From Jeotgalibacillus aurantiacus (lineage in GTDB: Bacteria; Bacillota; Bacilli; Bacillales; Jeotgalibacillaceae), in assembly GCF_020595125.1 (NCBI RefSeq), contig NZ_JACNMS010000005.1, positions 1 through 64,000 of the forward strand: DNA of 64,000 nt, in the 5' to 3' direction. Positions 50,775-59,890 of this stretch are shown in pieces. The number at the start of each line of letters is the position of its first letter. The first letter of the stretch is position 1. Made by a program: the position numbers and the translations under genes. Below the pieces are notes generated by a model that saw only the letters and a list, made by a program, of their open reading frames with translations, searched no databases and was not told the origin of the DNA.

Positions 50775-51221
50775 ATGAAAAAGCTCAATCCGGATCAGTT
50801 ATATGTTGAATTCAAAAACGGTATAACCATGACGGAACCGGTTATAGGCCGTAAGTATACATTAACGCACTCCGACATCACGGCAGACCTTTTTCTAACG
50901 ATTGATCAGCAGTTTGATTATCAAAAGATCAATGCCATGAGGGACGAAGTGCTTGCAGAATGGAAATTGGCTAATGGATGTCCATTTCTATACGTATCTG
51001 TGTATGTTGACGACGCGTTTGACCCGGCAGTTACCGCTTTACGGGATGCCATTTTCAGACGTGAGCTGCCTTTAGCTTTAGAGGCAATAAGGTTTGGTGA
51101 TAGAAAGTTTTTTGCAGCTCATTCTGCGTTAGACTGTACACCAATATGGATTCATTTTCGTTCAACAAATCCACTGTACAACAAGTTTGAGTACTGGGGG
51201 ACTCCGGGTGATTATCAGTAA
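50775..51221 (+). CDS. Staygreen (SGR) family protein
   Basis: The 148-residue protein matches the staygreen domain: KLNPDQLYVEFKNGITMTEP at the start, the YTLTHSDITADLFLTI segment, and LALEAIRFGDRKFF near the C-terminus. Plant SGR removes magnesium from chlorophyll a, and some bacterial homologues are reported to do so in vitro. A Firmicute without chlorophyll must use it for something else, perhaps another tetrapyrrole. ATG at 50775 has GAAGGAGGGTG 7 bases upstream; the longer frame from 50712 lacks such a signal. Confidence 0.82.
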   Translation: MKKLNPDQLYVEFKNGITMTEPVIGRKYTLTHSDITADLFLTIDQQFDYQKINAMRDEVLAEWKLANGCPFLYVSVYVDDAFDPAVTALRDAIFRRELPLALEAIRFGDRKFFAAHSALDCTPIWIHFRSTNPLYNKFEYWGTPGDYQ

Positions 51222-51341
51222 TGAGCGTTTGTCCGTATAAAACAAAGATAAATGATAAACAGGTTCTTACTTTCAGTAATCTCCTGCTATTTCCTCTGAT
51301 TATGTGGTATTATTTTCCTTGAATAAAGGAGGATAAATAAA

Positions 51342-52292
51342 TTGAATTTTGATAAAGGGATAAAGCGTGCAATAGATCTAATTGGTTTTCCGTTCACATT
51401 AACCAATATGTACATAAACGAAAAAAGAAAAGTTGAGGGAATGGGCCAGAAGATAAAGATTAGAGATCGATACATTCATACAATCGTTTCAGGTGAGCAG
51501 GATGCAGATTATACTGTCATATTTGATTCAGGGTTAAGTTGCTGTTCATTGGATTGGTTTAATGTTCAGCCACAAGTTACAACATTTTCAAGAACGTTAT
51601 CATTTGATAGACCAGGGTATGGATGGAGTTCAGAAATAAATACATCACACACTAGCGAGAATGTTGTAAATGATTTAGTGAATGTCTTGAATGAGTTACA
51701 GATTAAGCCTCCATATGTTTTAGTAGGACACTCTTTTGGCGGATTGAATATGAGGTTATTTGCAAGTAAGCACCCGGAAAAAGTAGCAGCCTTAATTTTG
51801 ATTGATGCTGTACACGAAAATAGATATCTGAGCCGTAAGTGGGATCATAACCGTAAAAAGACACATCAAAAGAATCTAAATGTATTTAGATTTGGATATT
51901 TAACTTCTGGCATTGGTCTTCCTAAGCTGCTTAAGCAGCCGGTGGGGAGGAAGCGCTTTCCGGGGTCTTATCAGAAGTATGCTGACTATATAGGATATCA
52001 TCAAAAATCTTATGAGGCCGTTTATAAAGAGTTTTTGTACAGTGAGAGATCGGCTTTACAGGTTTCAAACGCCAGTCCGCTGAATCCAGATCTTCCAGTG
52101 ACTATTTTATCATCTAACAACTCAGATTCTGTTTGGATTGAGCATCAAAAACTGCTGAGTAAGCTGACTAAAAAAACGATACAGATCAAAACGAATTGTC
52201 ATCATTCCATTCACTTGGAAAACCCGGACTTAGTTGTTAAGGCGATTAAGGATGCCACTTACATAAAAAAAGAAGAGCTTGTTACTCAATAG
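51342..52292 (+). CDS. Alpha/beta hydrolase
   Basis: The 316-residue alpha/beta hydrolase fold protein has its nucleophile Ser in VLVGHSFGGLNMRL (about residue 132), an oxyanion segment IFDSGLSCCSLDW, and a late His in TNCHHSIHLENPD. LFASKHPEKVAALILIDAVH follows the elbow as in many esterases. The substrate is unknown. TTG start at 51342 with AGGAGG 9 bases upstream. It stands alone and is more AT-rich than the genes before it. Confidence 0.85.
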   Translation: MNFDKGIKRAIDLIGFPFTLTNMYINEKRKVEGMGQKIKIRDRYIHTIVSGEQDADYTVIFDSGLSCCSLDWFNVQPQVTTFSRTLSFDRPGYGWSSEINTSHTSENVVNDLVNVLNELQIKPPYVLVGHSFGGLNMRLFASKHPEKVAALILIDAVHENRYLSRKWDHNRKKTHQKNLNVFRFGYLTSGIGLPKLLKQPVGRKRFPGSYQKYADYIGYHQKSYEAVYKEFLYSERSALQVSNASPLNPDLPVTILSSNNSDSVWIEHQKLLSKLTKKTIQIKTNCHHSIHLENPDLVVKAIKDATYIKKEELVTQ

Positions 52293-53042
52293 ATCTATGG
52301 TTTATTAAGTATTGATTTTTATTATTCTTGGAATAAGTTTAAAAAGGGAATGTTAATTTGCCCTGCAGGTTAATTTTAATGCGGTTAATTATAAAAAATT
52401 TACATTTTAATAAGCCCCTGAATCCTTCTATTCAGAACGATCCAGGGGTTTTGGTTTATCTTTTGAATTTTTGAGGAATAAAATAAAAGTCGTTTGCATA
52501 TTTAAAGTTGTCATTCTTGCAAATTTCGTATGTCGAATTTATCAAATATAAGTTTTTTTCTCTCTGAATAATCATAAAAAATAACATTTACATAAATTTA
52601 GTTATCTACTATAATTAGTCGCAGAGTTGATATTTTCATTTTTCACCATTTTTCGACATTTTGTTTATTGCCCATTCATTATCATACCTCTAAGAGTCTT
52701 CAACCCTACAAGCAATATACCTTCACCATGATCCGACATTTTAGATTCCTTACAAAAAATCTTAAAGAAACCTACTCTTCAATCATGCTGTTACTTATTT
52801 GGCGCCCTGTTGACACGATTAGATAGCCTCGTGTCTGTAACTCACTTTGCAATTGAAGCAGTAGGTTTTGTTGTTCCATAAAATAGTCTGACGTCCCTTG
52901 ATTAAAATTTTTGCGGAACGAAGCACTATTTCCCTGTTACATAAAACAAGTATCTGCACAAATAGTTTTAAGCAATCGTTTTCATAGATCAGTTTCAGTA
53001 GCTTATGGTGTGCACATTTTATTTAAAGGGAGAGTGTTTTGG
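52293..53042. other. Gene-poor stretch between hydrolase and chemoreceptor
   Basis: The 750 bases are AT-rich. A terminator-like hairpin lies at 52412-52454 (AGCCCCTG against CAGGGGTT, then T). On the minus strand 52772-52879 encodes a possible 35-residue peptide (MEQQNLLLQLQSELQTRG at its start), but it has no properly spaced ribosome binding site. Nothing else is recognisable, and no clear sigma-D promoter was seen for the chemoreceptor. Confidence 0.5.
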
Positions 53043-54713
53043 ATGTCGATCGGAAGAAAGATTTTGTTGAGTTTTTTCGCAATTTTTTTGTGTATTGGTG
53101 GTATTGTCAGTTTCAGTATAGCCGGCCTGTTTAATATTAAAAATGAGAGTAGCAGTATCGTCAATGATGCGATTCCTATCTCAAATGCAGCGAATAATAT
53201 TCTGACCGGGCTTGTGAATCAGGAAACCGGGATACGGGGGTACCTCGTCACGGGGGATGAAGCATTTTTAGAACCTTATTATGCCGGAGAAGAACAAATA
53301 AACAGCAGTTTAGAGACCATCAATTCCCTTTCTGCAAATCATCCGATAATGGCGGATTTAATCAATCAGGCCGAACCGCAAATAGAAGCGATACAGGCGT
53401 ACTTTGAATCTGAAATTGCTCTAGTGCAGGCAGGAGAGATAGAGGAAGCCCGTGCAAATGTTGGTGACGGGAAAGCGGCTTTTGACTCCTACCGGGAAAC
53501 GCATCAGCTGATTTATGAGGATACATTAAAACTGACGAATGATGCGTGGGAAAGAACGGAGAATCAGGTCAGTCAAAGTCTTTGGATTATTGTTGCGATT
53601 ACGGTATTGGCGTTGCTGATCACGGTAGCCGTATACATGTATTTGACAAGAGGCATTACAAATCCGGTTAAGAGATTTATTAAGACATTGCAGGAAACGT
53701 CACAGGAGAATTTTACGATGAGTTCAAAAGACGAGGTTAAGGTGCTGGAGGCATCAGTCACCAACTTAATTTCAAACGTCAAATCTACGATCGAAACAAC
53801 AAAGGATTCTATTATTCAGGTTGCTTCATCTGCTGAAGAATTGACGGCAAGTGCTGAACAGACTGCAAGTGCCACAGAGCACCTGGCTCAGCTTGCCCAG
53901 CATAATTCAGAAGGGGCAGAGGTTCAGCTTAACAAAATAAATGATGTATCAGCTTCTCTGGAAAAAATGGTGCAGGTTGTTGAAGTCATCAATTCAGACA
54001 GCATTAAAATGAGTGATTCAACAAAAATGACCAACGAGCAGGCTGATAAAGGGATTCAATCAATTCAGCAGGTCGTCAATCGTATGAATGATGTGAAAAC
54101 AGCTTTTAGTGATATGAGCACATCTATTAATTCACTGAGTAATCGCTCAAATGAAATAGGCAATATACTCGGACTCATCACTGATATCGCTGATCAGACA
54201 AATCTGCTGGCGTTAAATGCTGCGATAGAAGCGGCCAGAGCAGGTGTGCAGGGTCAGGGGTTTGCGGTTGTGGCGGATGAAGTAAGGAAGCTTGCAGAGG
54301 AATCGAGAAAGTCAGTCGATCAAATCTCTCAAATGATCCATGATATCCAGATGGATACGAAAAAGACCGTTTCTTTAATTGATGAAGGGAATGTTAAAGT
54401 TAATGAAGGTGTAGAAGCAACTGAAGTGGCTGAACAATCTTTTGATGAGATCAGTCAGTCCATTAAAGACGTTTCCAATAAAGCAGAAAACGTGACGTTA
54501 TCCATCAAGGATATAGAGCAGTTAAGCATTCAGATCTCAACACTGATAGAAAGCATTCAGGATATTGCGGTAAAAAATGTGGGTGCAAATCAGGACAGCT
54601 CTGCTGCCACAGAGGAACAACTCGCAACAATGGAGGAAATATCTTCTTCTGCTCAATCATTAACACATTTATCAGAAAGCCTGCAGGAAGCCGTTTCGCA
54701 GTTTAAATTATAG
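53043..54713 (+). CDS. Methyl-accepting chemotaxis protein with CHASE3 sensor domain
   Basis: The 556-residue transducer has membrane helix 1 at about residues 7-29, a CHASE3 extracellular domain ([20 protein letters not shown]), helix 2 at 180-201 and a HAMP linker. A long coiled-coil signalling domain follows, with the conserved tip [20 protein letters not shown] and [16 protein letters not shown]. It would signal through CheA/CheW; the ligand is unknown. ATG at 53043 is chosen because AAGGGAGAG is 8 bases upstream. No motility genes are nearby. Confidence 0.92.
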   Translation: MSIGRKILLSFFAIFLCIGGIVSFSIAGLFNIKNESSSIVNDAIPISNAANNILTGLVNQETGIRGYLVTGDEAFLEPYYAGEEQINSSLETINSLSANHPIMADLINQAEPQIEAIQAYFESEIALVQAGEIEEARANVGDGKAAFDSYRETHQLIYEDTLKLTNDAWERTENQVSQSLWIIVAITVLALLITVAVYMYLTRGITNPVKRFIKTLQETSQENFTMSSKDEVKVLEASVTNLISNVKSTIETTKDSIIQVASSAEELTASAEQTASATEHLAQLAQHNSEGAEVQLNKINDVSASLEKMVQVVEVINSDSIKMSDSTKMTNEQADKGIQSIQQVVNRMNDVKTAFSDMSTSINSLSNRSNEIGNILGLITDIADQTNLLALNAAIEAARAGVQGQGFAVVADEVRKLAEESRKSVDQISQMIHDIQMDTKKTVSLIDEGNVKVNEGVEATEVAEQSFDEISQSIKDVSNKAENVTLSIKDIEQLSIQISTLIESIQDIAVKNVGANQDSSAATEEQLATMEEISSSAQSLTHLSESLQEAVSQFKL

Positions 54714-55056
54714 AGGTTTTTTAAGACATTGTAGCCTTAGCAGCTCTAATGGAGCGGGCTAAATGAGTGAATGCCCTCTGTTTAAATGTAAACTGAAGAT
54801 ATTGTGGAAATAAAATACATCAAGTCATGTCTATTGACACGAAAAAAAAATTAACGTATTTTATTAGTAATAAAATATCCGAGAGATTACATTTATCTTT
54901 GATGATGGATTGGATTTAAGCAGGTCGTTAACCATGTGTTGGCGGGATGAGGAAATCCGGATAGGTTATCAGAGCTGGAATTAGAATACATCGGTTTATT
55001 TCCTGGCTAAGGGATTAGTCTGGGAATAAATCGATTTTTTGTTGGAGGGAGCAGGA
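54714..55056. other. Gene-free stretch after the chemoreceptor
   Basis: The 343 bases are AT-rich. I see no terminator with a clear T tract after the chemoreceptor, no reading frame with a ribosome binding site, and no member of the repeat families found elsewhere in the window. Confidence 0.5.
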
Positions 55057-55440
55057 ATGGTGATGAAAGTGACGAAGACAAAAGGCTCGATTGAAGCGGA
55101 GATCAGCAAGGCGATCACCCAGTGGGAGAAGGATTTTCTTGGGAGAGGTTCAGTGTCTGTAAAGGCAGATATTTTGAGAAATATGATCATTGTCTGTCTA
55201 AATGGCATTTTGACACCTGCAGAATACCGTGTGTGTGAAACGCTTGACGGGATGCTGTCTGTTAAAAAAACGCGCTCGGGCCTTGTGGAGTCGGGTGTTG
55301 ATACGCTGAAACAAATCATACTGGACATCGCTTCAGTTGAAGTGACAAGCTTTTATACCGACATCAGCTCCGTCACAGGTGAGCGTATTATGGTGTTTAA
55401 GCTCAATGAAAATCTTGAAAAAAAGCTTAATGAGAAATAA
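55057..55440 (+). CDS. DUF2294 family protein
   Basis: The 127-residue soluble protein matches DUF2294 (EISKAITQWEKDFLGRGSVS, then VKADILRNMIIVCLNGILTP). The family is common in Firmicutes and cyanobacteria and is sometimes near bicarbonate or sodium transport genes, as here; function is unknown. ATG at 55057 follows TTGGAGGGAG. A strong terminator separates it from sbtA. Confidence 0.8.
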   Translation: MVMKVTKTKGSIEAEISKAITQWEKDFLGRGSVSVKADILRNMIIVCLNGILTPAEYRVCETLDGMLSVKKTRSGLVESGVDTLKQIILDIASVEVTSFYTDISSVTGERIMVFKLNENLEKKLNEK

Positions 55441-55479
55441 AGAGGGAGTTCTTTAAAAGACTGTTTGTCAGTTAAAGAA

Positions 55480-55541
55480 AAACCGGCCTTTCCATGTATA
55501 CAGTATCAACTGTATGCATGTTGAAAGTGCCGGTTTTTTTA
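55480..55541 (+). terminator. Terminator between the DUF2294 gene and sbtA
   Basis: A long imperfect stem with outer arms AACCGGC (55481-55487) and GCCGGTT (55529-55535) is followed by seven T. Confidence 0.88.
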
Positions 55542-55575
55542 TTGGGTTCCTTTTGACTGTTCAGGAGGTAAGTTG

Positions 55576-56580
55576 ATGAATGAAATTGTGATGCAAAATT
55601 TGCTGTCACCGGTGGTCTTGTTTTTTGTGCTGGGAATTATCGCAGCATTGGTGAAGTCTGATCTGGCTTTTCCGAAAGCACTGAGTGATGCATTAAGTAT
55701 TTATCTGCTGATTGCGATTGGGCTAAAAGGTGGGATTGAGCTTGCCAACTATTCGATCGAATCTGTTTTCTCTCCGATTCTAGGAGCATTATTTCTAGGT
55801 GCAATCATCCCATTCCTTACGCTTGGTGCAATGAGAATGATGGGGATGGATTTGAAAAATGCAATTGGACTTGCAGCCACTTATGGATCCATCAGTATTG
55901 TGACATACGGTGCGGCCATTTCGTTTCTTGATCAGACGGGTACCTCTTATGAAGGATTTATGAATGCACTGGTTGTGTTAATGGAAAGCCCGGCGATTCT
56001 GGTCTCACTGCTGCTACTGAAGGTACTTGAGAATAAAAAGGAGCTGTCCGGTTATGCACAGCGAGCAGGATTTGTGGCCTTCCCGTCTGGCCTGATTGAT
56101 AAAGAGGTGATCAGGGAGAGCCTGTTTGGGAAAAGTGTGTTTTTGCTGATGGGCAGTCTTTTCATCGGATTGGTTCTTGGAGAAAGTGCGATCCCGGCTG
56201 TAAAACCTTTATTTATAGATTTATATAGCAGTATTCTCATTTTGTTTTTATTAAATATGGGGCTCATTGCCGGTCAGAGACTCCCAGAGATCAGGCAGTA
56301 CGGGTTCAAGCTTCTGGCCTTTGGTATGGTTGCGCCGCTTGTGTTTGGTACGATCGGTGTCGTCGTTGGAAGTCTTGTTGGATTGTCACTTGGAGGGACT
56401 GCCCTGATGGGGGTTCTGGCAGGAAGTGCATCCTATATTGCTGCTCCTGCTGCCTTGAAAACGTCTGTGCCGGAGGCGAATCCGTCGATTTATCTCGGGC
56501 TGTCTCTTGGTGTCACGTTTCCGTTTAATTTGATCATTGGGATTCCGGTTTATTTTGAAATCGCAAAATGGATTCAATAA
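55576..56580 (+). CDS. sbtA: Sodium-dependent bicarbonate transporter SbtA family
   Basis: The 334-residue integral membrane protein has about ten helices in two inverted halves. Family segments are LKGGIELANYSIESV near residue 50, ATYGSISIVTYGAAISFL (carrying the substrate-site serines), and AGSASYIAAPAALKTSVPEANPS cut across the matching position in the second half. SbtA imports bicarbonate with sodium in cyanobacteria. Start ATG at 55576 with AGGAGGT 7 bases upstream. It is first in a three-gene operon with a carbonic-anhydrase-like protein; no PII-type SbtB gene is present. Confidence 0.9.
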   Translation: MNEIVMQNLLSPVVLFFVLGIIAALVKSDLAFPKALSDALSIYLLIAIGLKGGIELANYSIESVFSPILGALFLGAIIPFLTLGAMRMMGMDLKNAIGLAATYGSISIVTYGAAISFLDQTGTSYEGFMNALVVLMESPAILVSLLLLKVLENKKELSGYAQRAGFVAFPSGLIDKEVIRESLFGKSVFLLMGSLFIGLVLGESAIPAVKPLFIDLYSSILILFLLNMGLIAGQRLPEIRQYGFKLLAFGMVAPLVFGTIGVVVGSLVGLSLGGTALMGVLAGSASYIAAPAALKTSVPEANPSIYLGLSLGVTFPFNLIIGIPVYFEIAKWIQ

Positions 56581-56593
56581 GGAGGAAAAACAG

Positions 56594-57079
56594 ATGAGAA
56601 TGATGGATCGTGTTGATACAAAAAAAGTGATGGTGATTACGGATTTCGATCAGAGAGTAGATTCGTCTTTAAAAGAAATTACAAATCGGGGAGCGGAGGA
56701 GCTGCTAGTCTTTAACAGCTATGGTGCCCTGATTTCCCAGCCTTACGGATGTCTGATGAGAAACGTGATTCTAGCCCTTTACAATGAAGGTGTTCAGGAC
56801 ATTTATATTGTGGCAGAGAAAGGGCAGCATCAAGACCTGGATGACCTGCTTGAGAAAATGAAGGAAGCAGGAATCACGGATCACACGTTAAATACCTTGA
56901 ATTATCTGGATGCCGTCCAGCATAATGTACTTGATTGGCTGGCTGGACCGTCTGATGTCCACGATGCGATGAGAAAAAATAAAGAGCTGATCATGAAGCA
57001 TCCGCTTATTCCGAAAACGGTGACGGTGCGTACATTTATAATCGACCGTGAAACAGGTGGATATGAGGAGGTTTATTGA
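56594..57079 (+). CDS. Beta-carbonic-anhydrase-like protein lacking the zinc ligands
   Basis: The 161-residue protein aligns along its length with small beta-carbonic anhydrases of the YtiB type. VMVITDFDQR (residues 12-21) stands where the family has a CMDTR motif, ALISQPYGCLMRN matches AIVTHPFGSIMRS, and IVAEKGQHQD stands where HHDCGM is expected. Both zinc Cys residues and the zinc His are gone, while the Asp19-Arg21 dyad is kept. Carbonic anhydrase activity is therefore unlikely. It begins 14 bases after sbtA, so a regulatory or bicarbonate-sensing role for the transporter is a reasonable inference. AAGGAGGAAA precedes the ATG. Confidence 0.8.
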   Translation: MRMMDRVDTKKVMVITDFDQRVDSSLKEITNRGAEELLVFNSYGALISQPYGCLMRNVILALYNEGVQDIYIVAEKGQHQDLDDLLEKMKEAGITDHTLNTLNYLDAVQHNVLDWLAGPSDVHDAMRKNKELIMKHPLIPKTVTVRTFIIDRETGGYEEVY

Positions 57080-57100
57080 CAGCTGAAGAAGGAGAATTCC

Positions 57101-57343
57101 ATGAACTTTGAGGATTTTGCGAAGGATTATTGGAAAGGGGATCTGTATTCCTTTGTTATAGAAGCACTGACCTTTTATCAGATGGATTCCACGATTGAAA
57201 CAGAGGAAACGAAAAGTCCTTTACCTTTTGTATACCTCAGTTCGATCGCTGAGGAAAATATGCTGTCGAGACTAATAAGTATTGCCACGGATTATCCTGA
57301 CATTGAAGCTGCCTTTAACGGCAGGGTGATCAGGGATTACTAG
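57101..57343 (+). CDS. Small acidic protein, third gene of the sbtA operon
   Basis: The 80-residue protein is soluble and acidic and has no Cys. It has no domain I recognise; FEDFAKDYWKGDLYSFVIEA opens it and a conserved-looking helical C-terminus follows. It lies 21 bases after the carbonic-anhydrase-like gene, with GAAGGAG upstream, and ends at the operon terminator. A role with the transporter is inferred only from position. Confidence 0.75.
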   Translation: MNFEDFAKDYWKGDLYSFVIEALTFYQMDSTIETEETKSPLPFVYLSSIAEENMLSRLISIATDYPDIEAAFNGRVIRDY

Positions 57344-57358
57344 GAATTTGGATACTCG

Positions 57359-57388
57359 AAAAGACCTGATGCGCTCAGGTCTTTTTTT
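57359..57388 (+). terminator. Terminator of the sbtA operon
   Basis: AAGACCTGA (57361-57369) pairs with TCAGGTCTT (57375-57383), followed by T residues. Confidence 0.9.
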
Positions 57389-57581
57389 ATTCAATCAGAT
57401 AAGTCTCACCGCTCATTTCGCTGGCTTGTACTCTGCAGATAAGAAGTGTTGATACATAATAATGTATTAATTTGTGAAATTTCTGAAAAATATATCTTTA
57501 ATTCAAAAGAAAATAGTAGGATAATAGATTTATTCTTACCGCAGGGTCATTTCATCATAGCAGCATTGGGGGAGACAGAGA

Positions 57582-58691
57582 GTGGAGTATGCTGTTCAGT
57601 TTCAAATTAACATCTTTGCCATTGCCATTATCATTGTATTGTATGCAATTATGAGAATGAGGTCGAGGGTTGAGAGCTACAGTAAGTCGTTGTTGAAGGT
57701 CATTATGCTGACAGGTGCGATTGCCATTGTGATGGAGCCGCTGACCTGGATTTTTGACAGTAAGCAGTTTCCGGGTGCGTATTTTCTGGAGTATTCAACA
57801 AATTTTTTATTGTTTCTTTTGGGACCGGTTCTTGGAGGGGTAATGCTATCATACGTTGACTATCATCTCTTTAAAGATCCTGCACGCATTAAAAAGAGAA
57901 TGTATTATCAGGGAGCCAGTATACTTACATTCTTTGTTTTAATCATTAATATTTTTTATCCGGTTTATTTTTATATTGATCCGGTGAGAAACAGCTTCAG
58001 CAGTGGTGATTTTAAGGATTTGCATTATGTTGTGCTCGGCAGTTTCTATTTGTATATGCTGTTTTTCGTATTGAAAAACAGACGCAGAACCCACCCTTAC
58101 GTTGTGCTGTTGTTTATCGGCTTTTTTCTTCTTCCGGTTATTGGCATGATTGTTCAGCTGTTTGATTCCAAGCTTTATTTTTCATGGACGACGGTTGTTC
58201 TGAGCGTTCTTGCTTCCTATACTTTTCTGGAATCAACCACCACGGAAGAGGACTTTTTAACGAAGCTTTACAACCGGCAAAGCTATGAATCATATTTGAA
58301 ATATTTAATAGAAGGAAACCGCCGTTTTTCTGTTATGCTGATGGATTTAAATCATTTTAAAGAGATCAATGATCAATATGGACATCAGCGGGGTGATGAA
58401 GTATTGGTCGCATTCGGTCAAATATTGAAAAAAACGTGCCGCAAATCTGCATTTGTGTGCAGGCTTGGTGGCGATGAGTTTGTGATTGTAATCGAAAATG
58501 ATCAGGCACATTCTGAAAAAATCATTAATGATATCAAACAGACGTTAGGCCGTAGTGAGGATCCACTATTGCAGCAGTTAACCTTCAGTTACGGCTACCA
58601 TCATTACCAGAACTCGATGACGATGGATGAGCTCTACGCAATCGTTGATCAGAAAATGTATCAATTTAAGCGTGCCATGAAAACAGTCTAA
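57582..58691 (+). CDS. Membrane-bound diguanylate cyclase (GGDEF)
   Basis: The 369-residue protein has about six N-terminal membrane helices (residues 8-215), then a GGDEF domain at 222-365. The catalytic signature RLGGDEF (residues 294-300) and the metal Asp in MLMDLNHFKEIND (Asp255) are intact, so synthesis of c-di-GMP from GTP is expected. The product-inhibition I-site RXXD reads RKSA at 287-290, so feedback inhibition is probably lost. No EAL domain. GTG start at 57582 with GGGGGAG upstream. It is a single gene. Confidence 0.9.
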   Translation: MEYAVQFQINIFAIAIIIVLYAIMRMRSRVESYSKSLLKVIMLTGAIAIVMEPLTWIFDSKQFPGAYFLEYSTNFLLFLLGPVLGGVMLSYVDYHLFKDPARIKKRMYYQGASILTFFVLIINIFYPVYFYIDPVRNSFSSGDFKDLHYVVLGSFYLYMLFFVLKNRRRTHPYVVLLFIGFFLLPVIGMIVQLFDSKLYFSWTTVVLSVLASYTFLESTTTEEDFLTKLYNRQSYESYLKYLIEGNRRFSVMLMDLNHFKEINDQYGHQRGDEVLVAFGQILKKTCRKSAFVCRLGGDEFVIVIENDQAHSEKIINDIKQTLGRSEDPLLQQLTFSYGYHHYQNSMTMDELYAIVDQKMYQFKRAMKTV

Positions 58692-58828
58692 TCAGTTGCC
58701 TCATTACCTCATAGACAAATGAGGAGATGGGGCAATTCTGATTTCACTCGGGAAATGTGCTGCAGTCATGTTATAATTCATAAAGGGTCAACGAGACCTT
58801 TTAAATGAAATGTAAGGAGCTTTTTCAC

Positions 58829-59338
58829 ATGACTAATAACGATATACTCGTTCGTTTACGATATGCACTCGATTTAAAAAATCAGGAAGTGGTGGAGATT
58901 TTTGCGCTTGGCGGCTATGAAGTTACGATGGATGACGCGCTGAAGATTCTGACCAAAACAGTCTATGATGACTGGGGTGAGCCGATCGAAACGGAAGACC
59001 ACATGAAGTGTACGAATGCGATGCTGGAGTCATTTTTAAATGGTCTGATTGTGTTTAAACGGGGACCTCAGCAGCCGAAGCCGGGACAGTCTGCGCAGCC
59101 GGAGCGGTTAATTAAAAATCAGTCGAGTGTCAACAATGCACTGCTTAAAAAAGTGAAGATTGCACTTGCTTTAAAAAGTGAGGAAATGCTTGAGATTTTT
59201 CAATCAGCTGGTGTAAATGTCACAAAAGGTGAATTAAGTGCCCTGTTGCGTAAAGAGGGACACAAAAATTATCAGGAATGCGGAGATAAATACGCGCGTA
59301 ATTTCCTGAAGGGGTTAGCACTTAAATACCGCTCCTGA
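58829..59338 (+). CDS. DUF1456 family protein (YehS-like)
   Basis: The 169-residue protein consists of two copies of the DUF1456 unit: NNDILVRLRYALDLKNQEVV at the N-terminus and LLKKVKIALALKSEEMLEIF in the second half. It is similar to E. coli YehS. Function is unknown. ATG at 58829 (TAAGGAGCTTTTTCAC upstream) is preferred over 58805. A terminator follows at 59344-59374. Confidence 0.85.
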   Translation: MTNNDILVRLRYALDLKNQEVVEIFALGGYEVTMDDALKILTKTVYDDWGEPIETEDHMKCTNAMLESFLNGLIVFKRGPQQPKPGQSAQPERLIKNQSSVNNALLKKVKIALALKSEEMLEIFQSAGVNVTKGELSALLRKEGHKNYQECGDKYARNFLKGLALKYRS

Positions 59339-59343
59339 TTATG

Positions 59344-59374
59344 GGCTCAATGAGATACTCATTGGGCTTTTTTC
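59344..59374 (+). terminator. Terminator after the DUF1456 gene
   Basis: GCTCAATGAG (59344-59353) pairs with CTCATTGGGC (59358-59367, one G-T) and is followed by a T tract. Confidence 0.85.
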
Positions 59375-59448
59375 TTCTGTTGATACCAGTTTGAACAAAG
59401 GTTTGATAAACTGAAAAAGAGATTTTTTCAAAAGGAGGAGGGATTCTG

Positions 59449-59700
59449 ATGGAGAGAAGCTTTGAGGAAATCAAGGAACTGACCCTTCTATTGCTTTATC
59501 TGACAGCGTTTCACGATCATGACTTTCCCGATTTTAAGAGAAGTTGGAAGGGCTATGATTTTGGCGTGATGAATAAGCTTGCTGATGAAAAACTGATACG
59601 TGATAACCTGAAATCAAAGTCAAGGTCTATTGTTTTTACAGATGAAGGTGAAAAAAGAGCGCAGGAGCTCATTCAAAAATATTTAGAGAAAAATAGCTAA
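59449..59700 (+). CDS. DUF6429 family protein
   Basis: The 83-residue protein has the DUF6429 pattern: ELTLLLLYLTAFHD, then FKRSWKGYDFGVMNKLADE and a winged-helix-like C-terminus (VFTDEGEKRAQEL). Function is unknown. AAAGGAGGAGGG precedes the ATG. Confidence 0.78.
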   Translation: MERSFEEIKELTLLLLYLTAFHDHDFPDFKRSWKGYDFGVMNKLADEKLIRDNLKSKSRSIVFTDEGEKRAQELIQKYLEKNS

Positions 59701-59705
59701 TAGAC

Positions 59706-59732
59706 TTGACCTGAAACGCGTTTCATCCTTTA
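59706..59732 (+). promoter_or_regulatory. Promoter and LacI-type operator of the regulator operon
   Basis: TTGACC at 59706-59711 is followed by a perfect 14-bp palindrome TGAAACGCGTTTCA at 59712-59725; the -10 is weak. The palindrome has the size and CG-rich centre of LacI-family operators and sits in the promoter of the operon that encodes a LacI protein, so autoregulation is likely. Its phase does not fit a CcpA cre site. Confidence 0.6.
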
Positions 59733-59768
59733 CGTTCGATTAAACGGACCAAGAGGGGGAGACGCGTA

Positions 59769-59882
59769 TGTTTTATTTAGCAGGAATGTGTGCAGTAGTT
59801 TACTGGGCTTGTGTTTCGGGAAGCCGGGTAATACCCGAAAAGGTGCAACCGATTGAATCGATTGAGGATTATTTTCGTTGAG
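59769..59882 (+). CDS. Small membrane protein, 37 residues
   Basis: The reading frame begins with a single hydrophobic segment (MFYLAGMCAVVYWACV) and ends with an acidic, soluble tail. AGAGGGGGAG lies 7 bases before the ATG. It is placed between the operator and the LacI gene, 8 bases from the latter, so it would be co-transcribed with it. No homologue is known to me. Confidence 0.6.
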
Positions 59883-59890
59883 GTGAGAGG

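Noticed and set aside
52772-52879. 35-residue minus-strand peptide upstream of the chemoreceptor, faintly Spo0E-like
   Set aside because: The Spo0E SQELD motif is absent and there is no correctly spaced ribosome binding site.
59712-59725. TGAAACGCGTTTCA as a CcpA cre site
   Set aside because: The palindrome is centred on GC and not CG, so it does not fit TGWAARCGYTWNCW; a LacI-type operator for the adjacent gene is the better reading.
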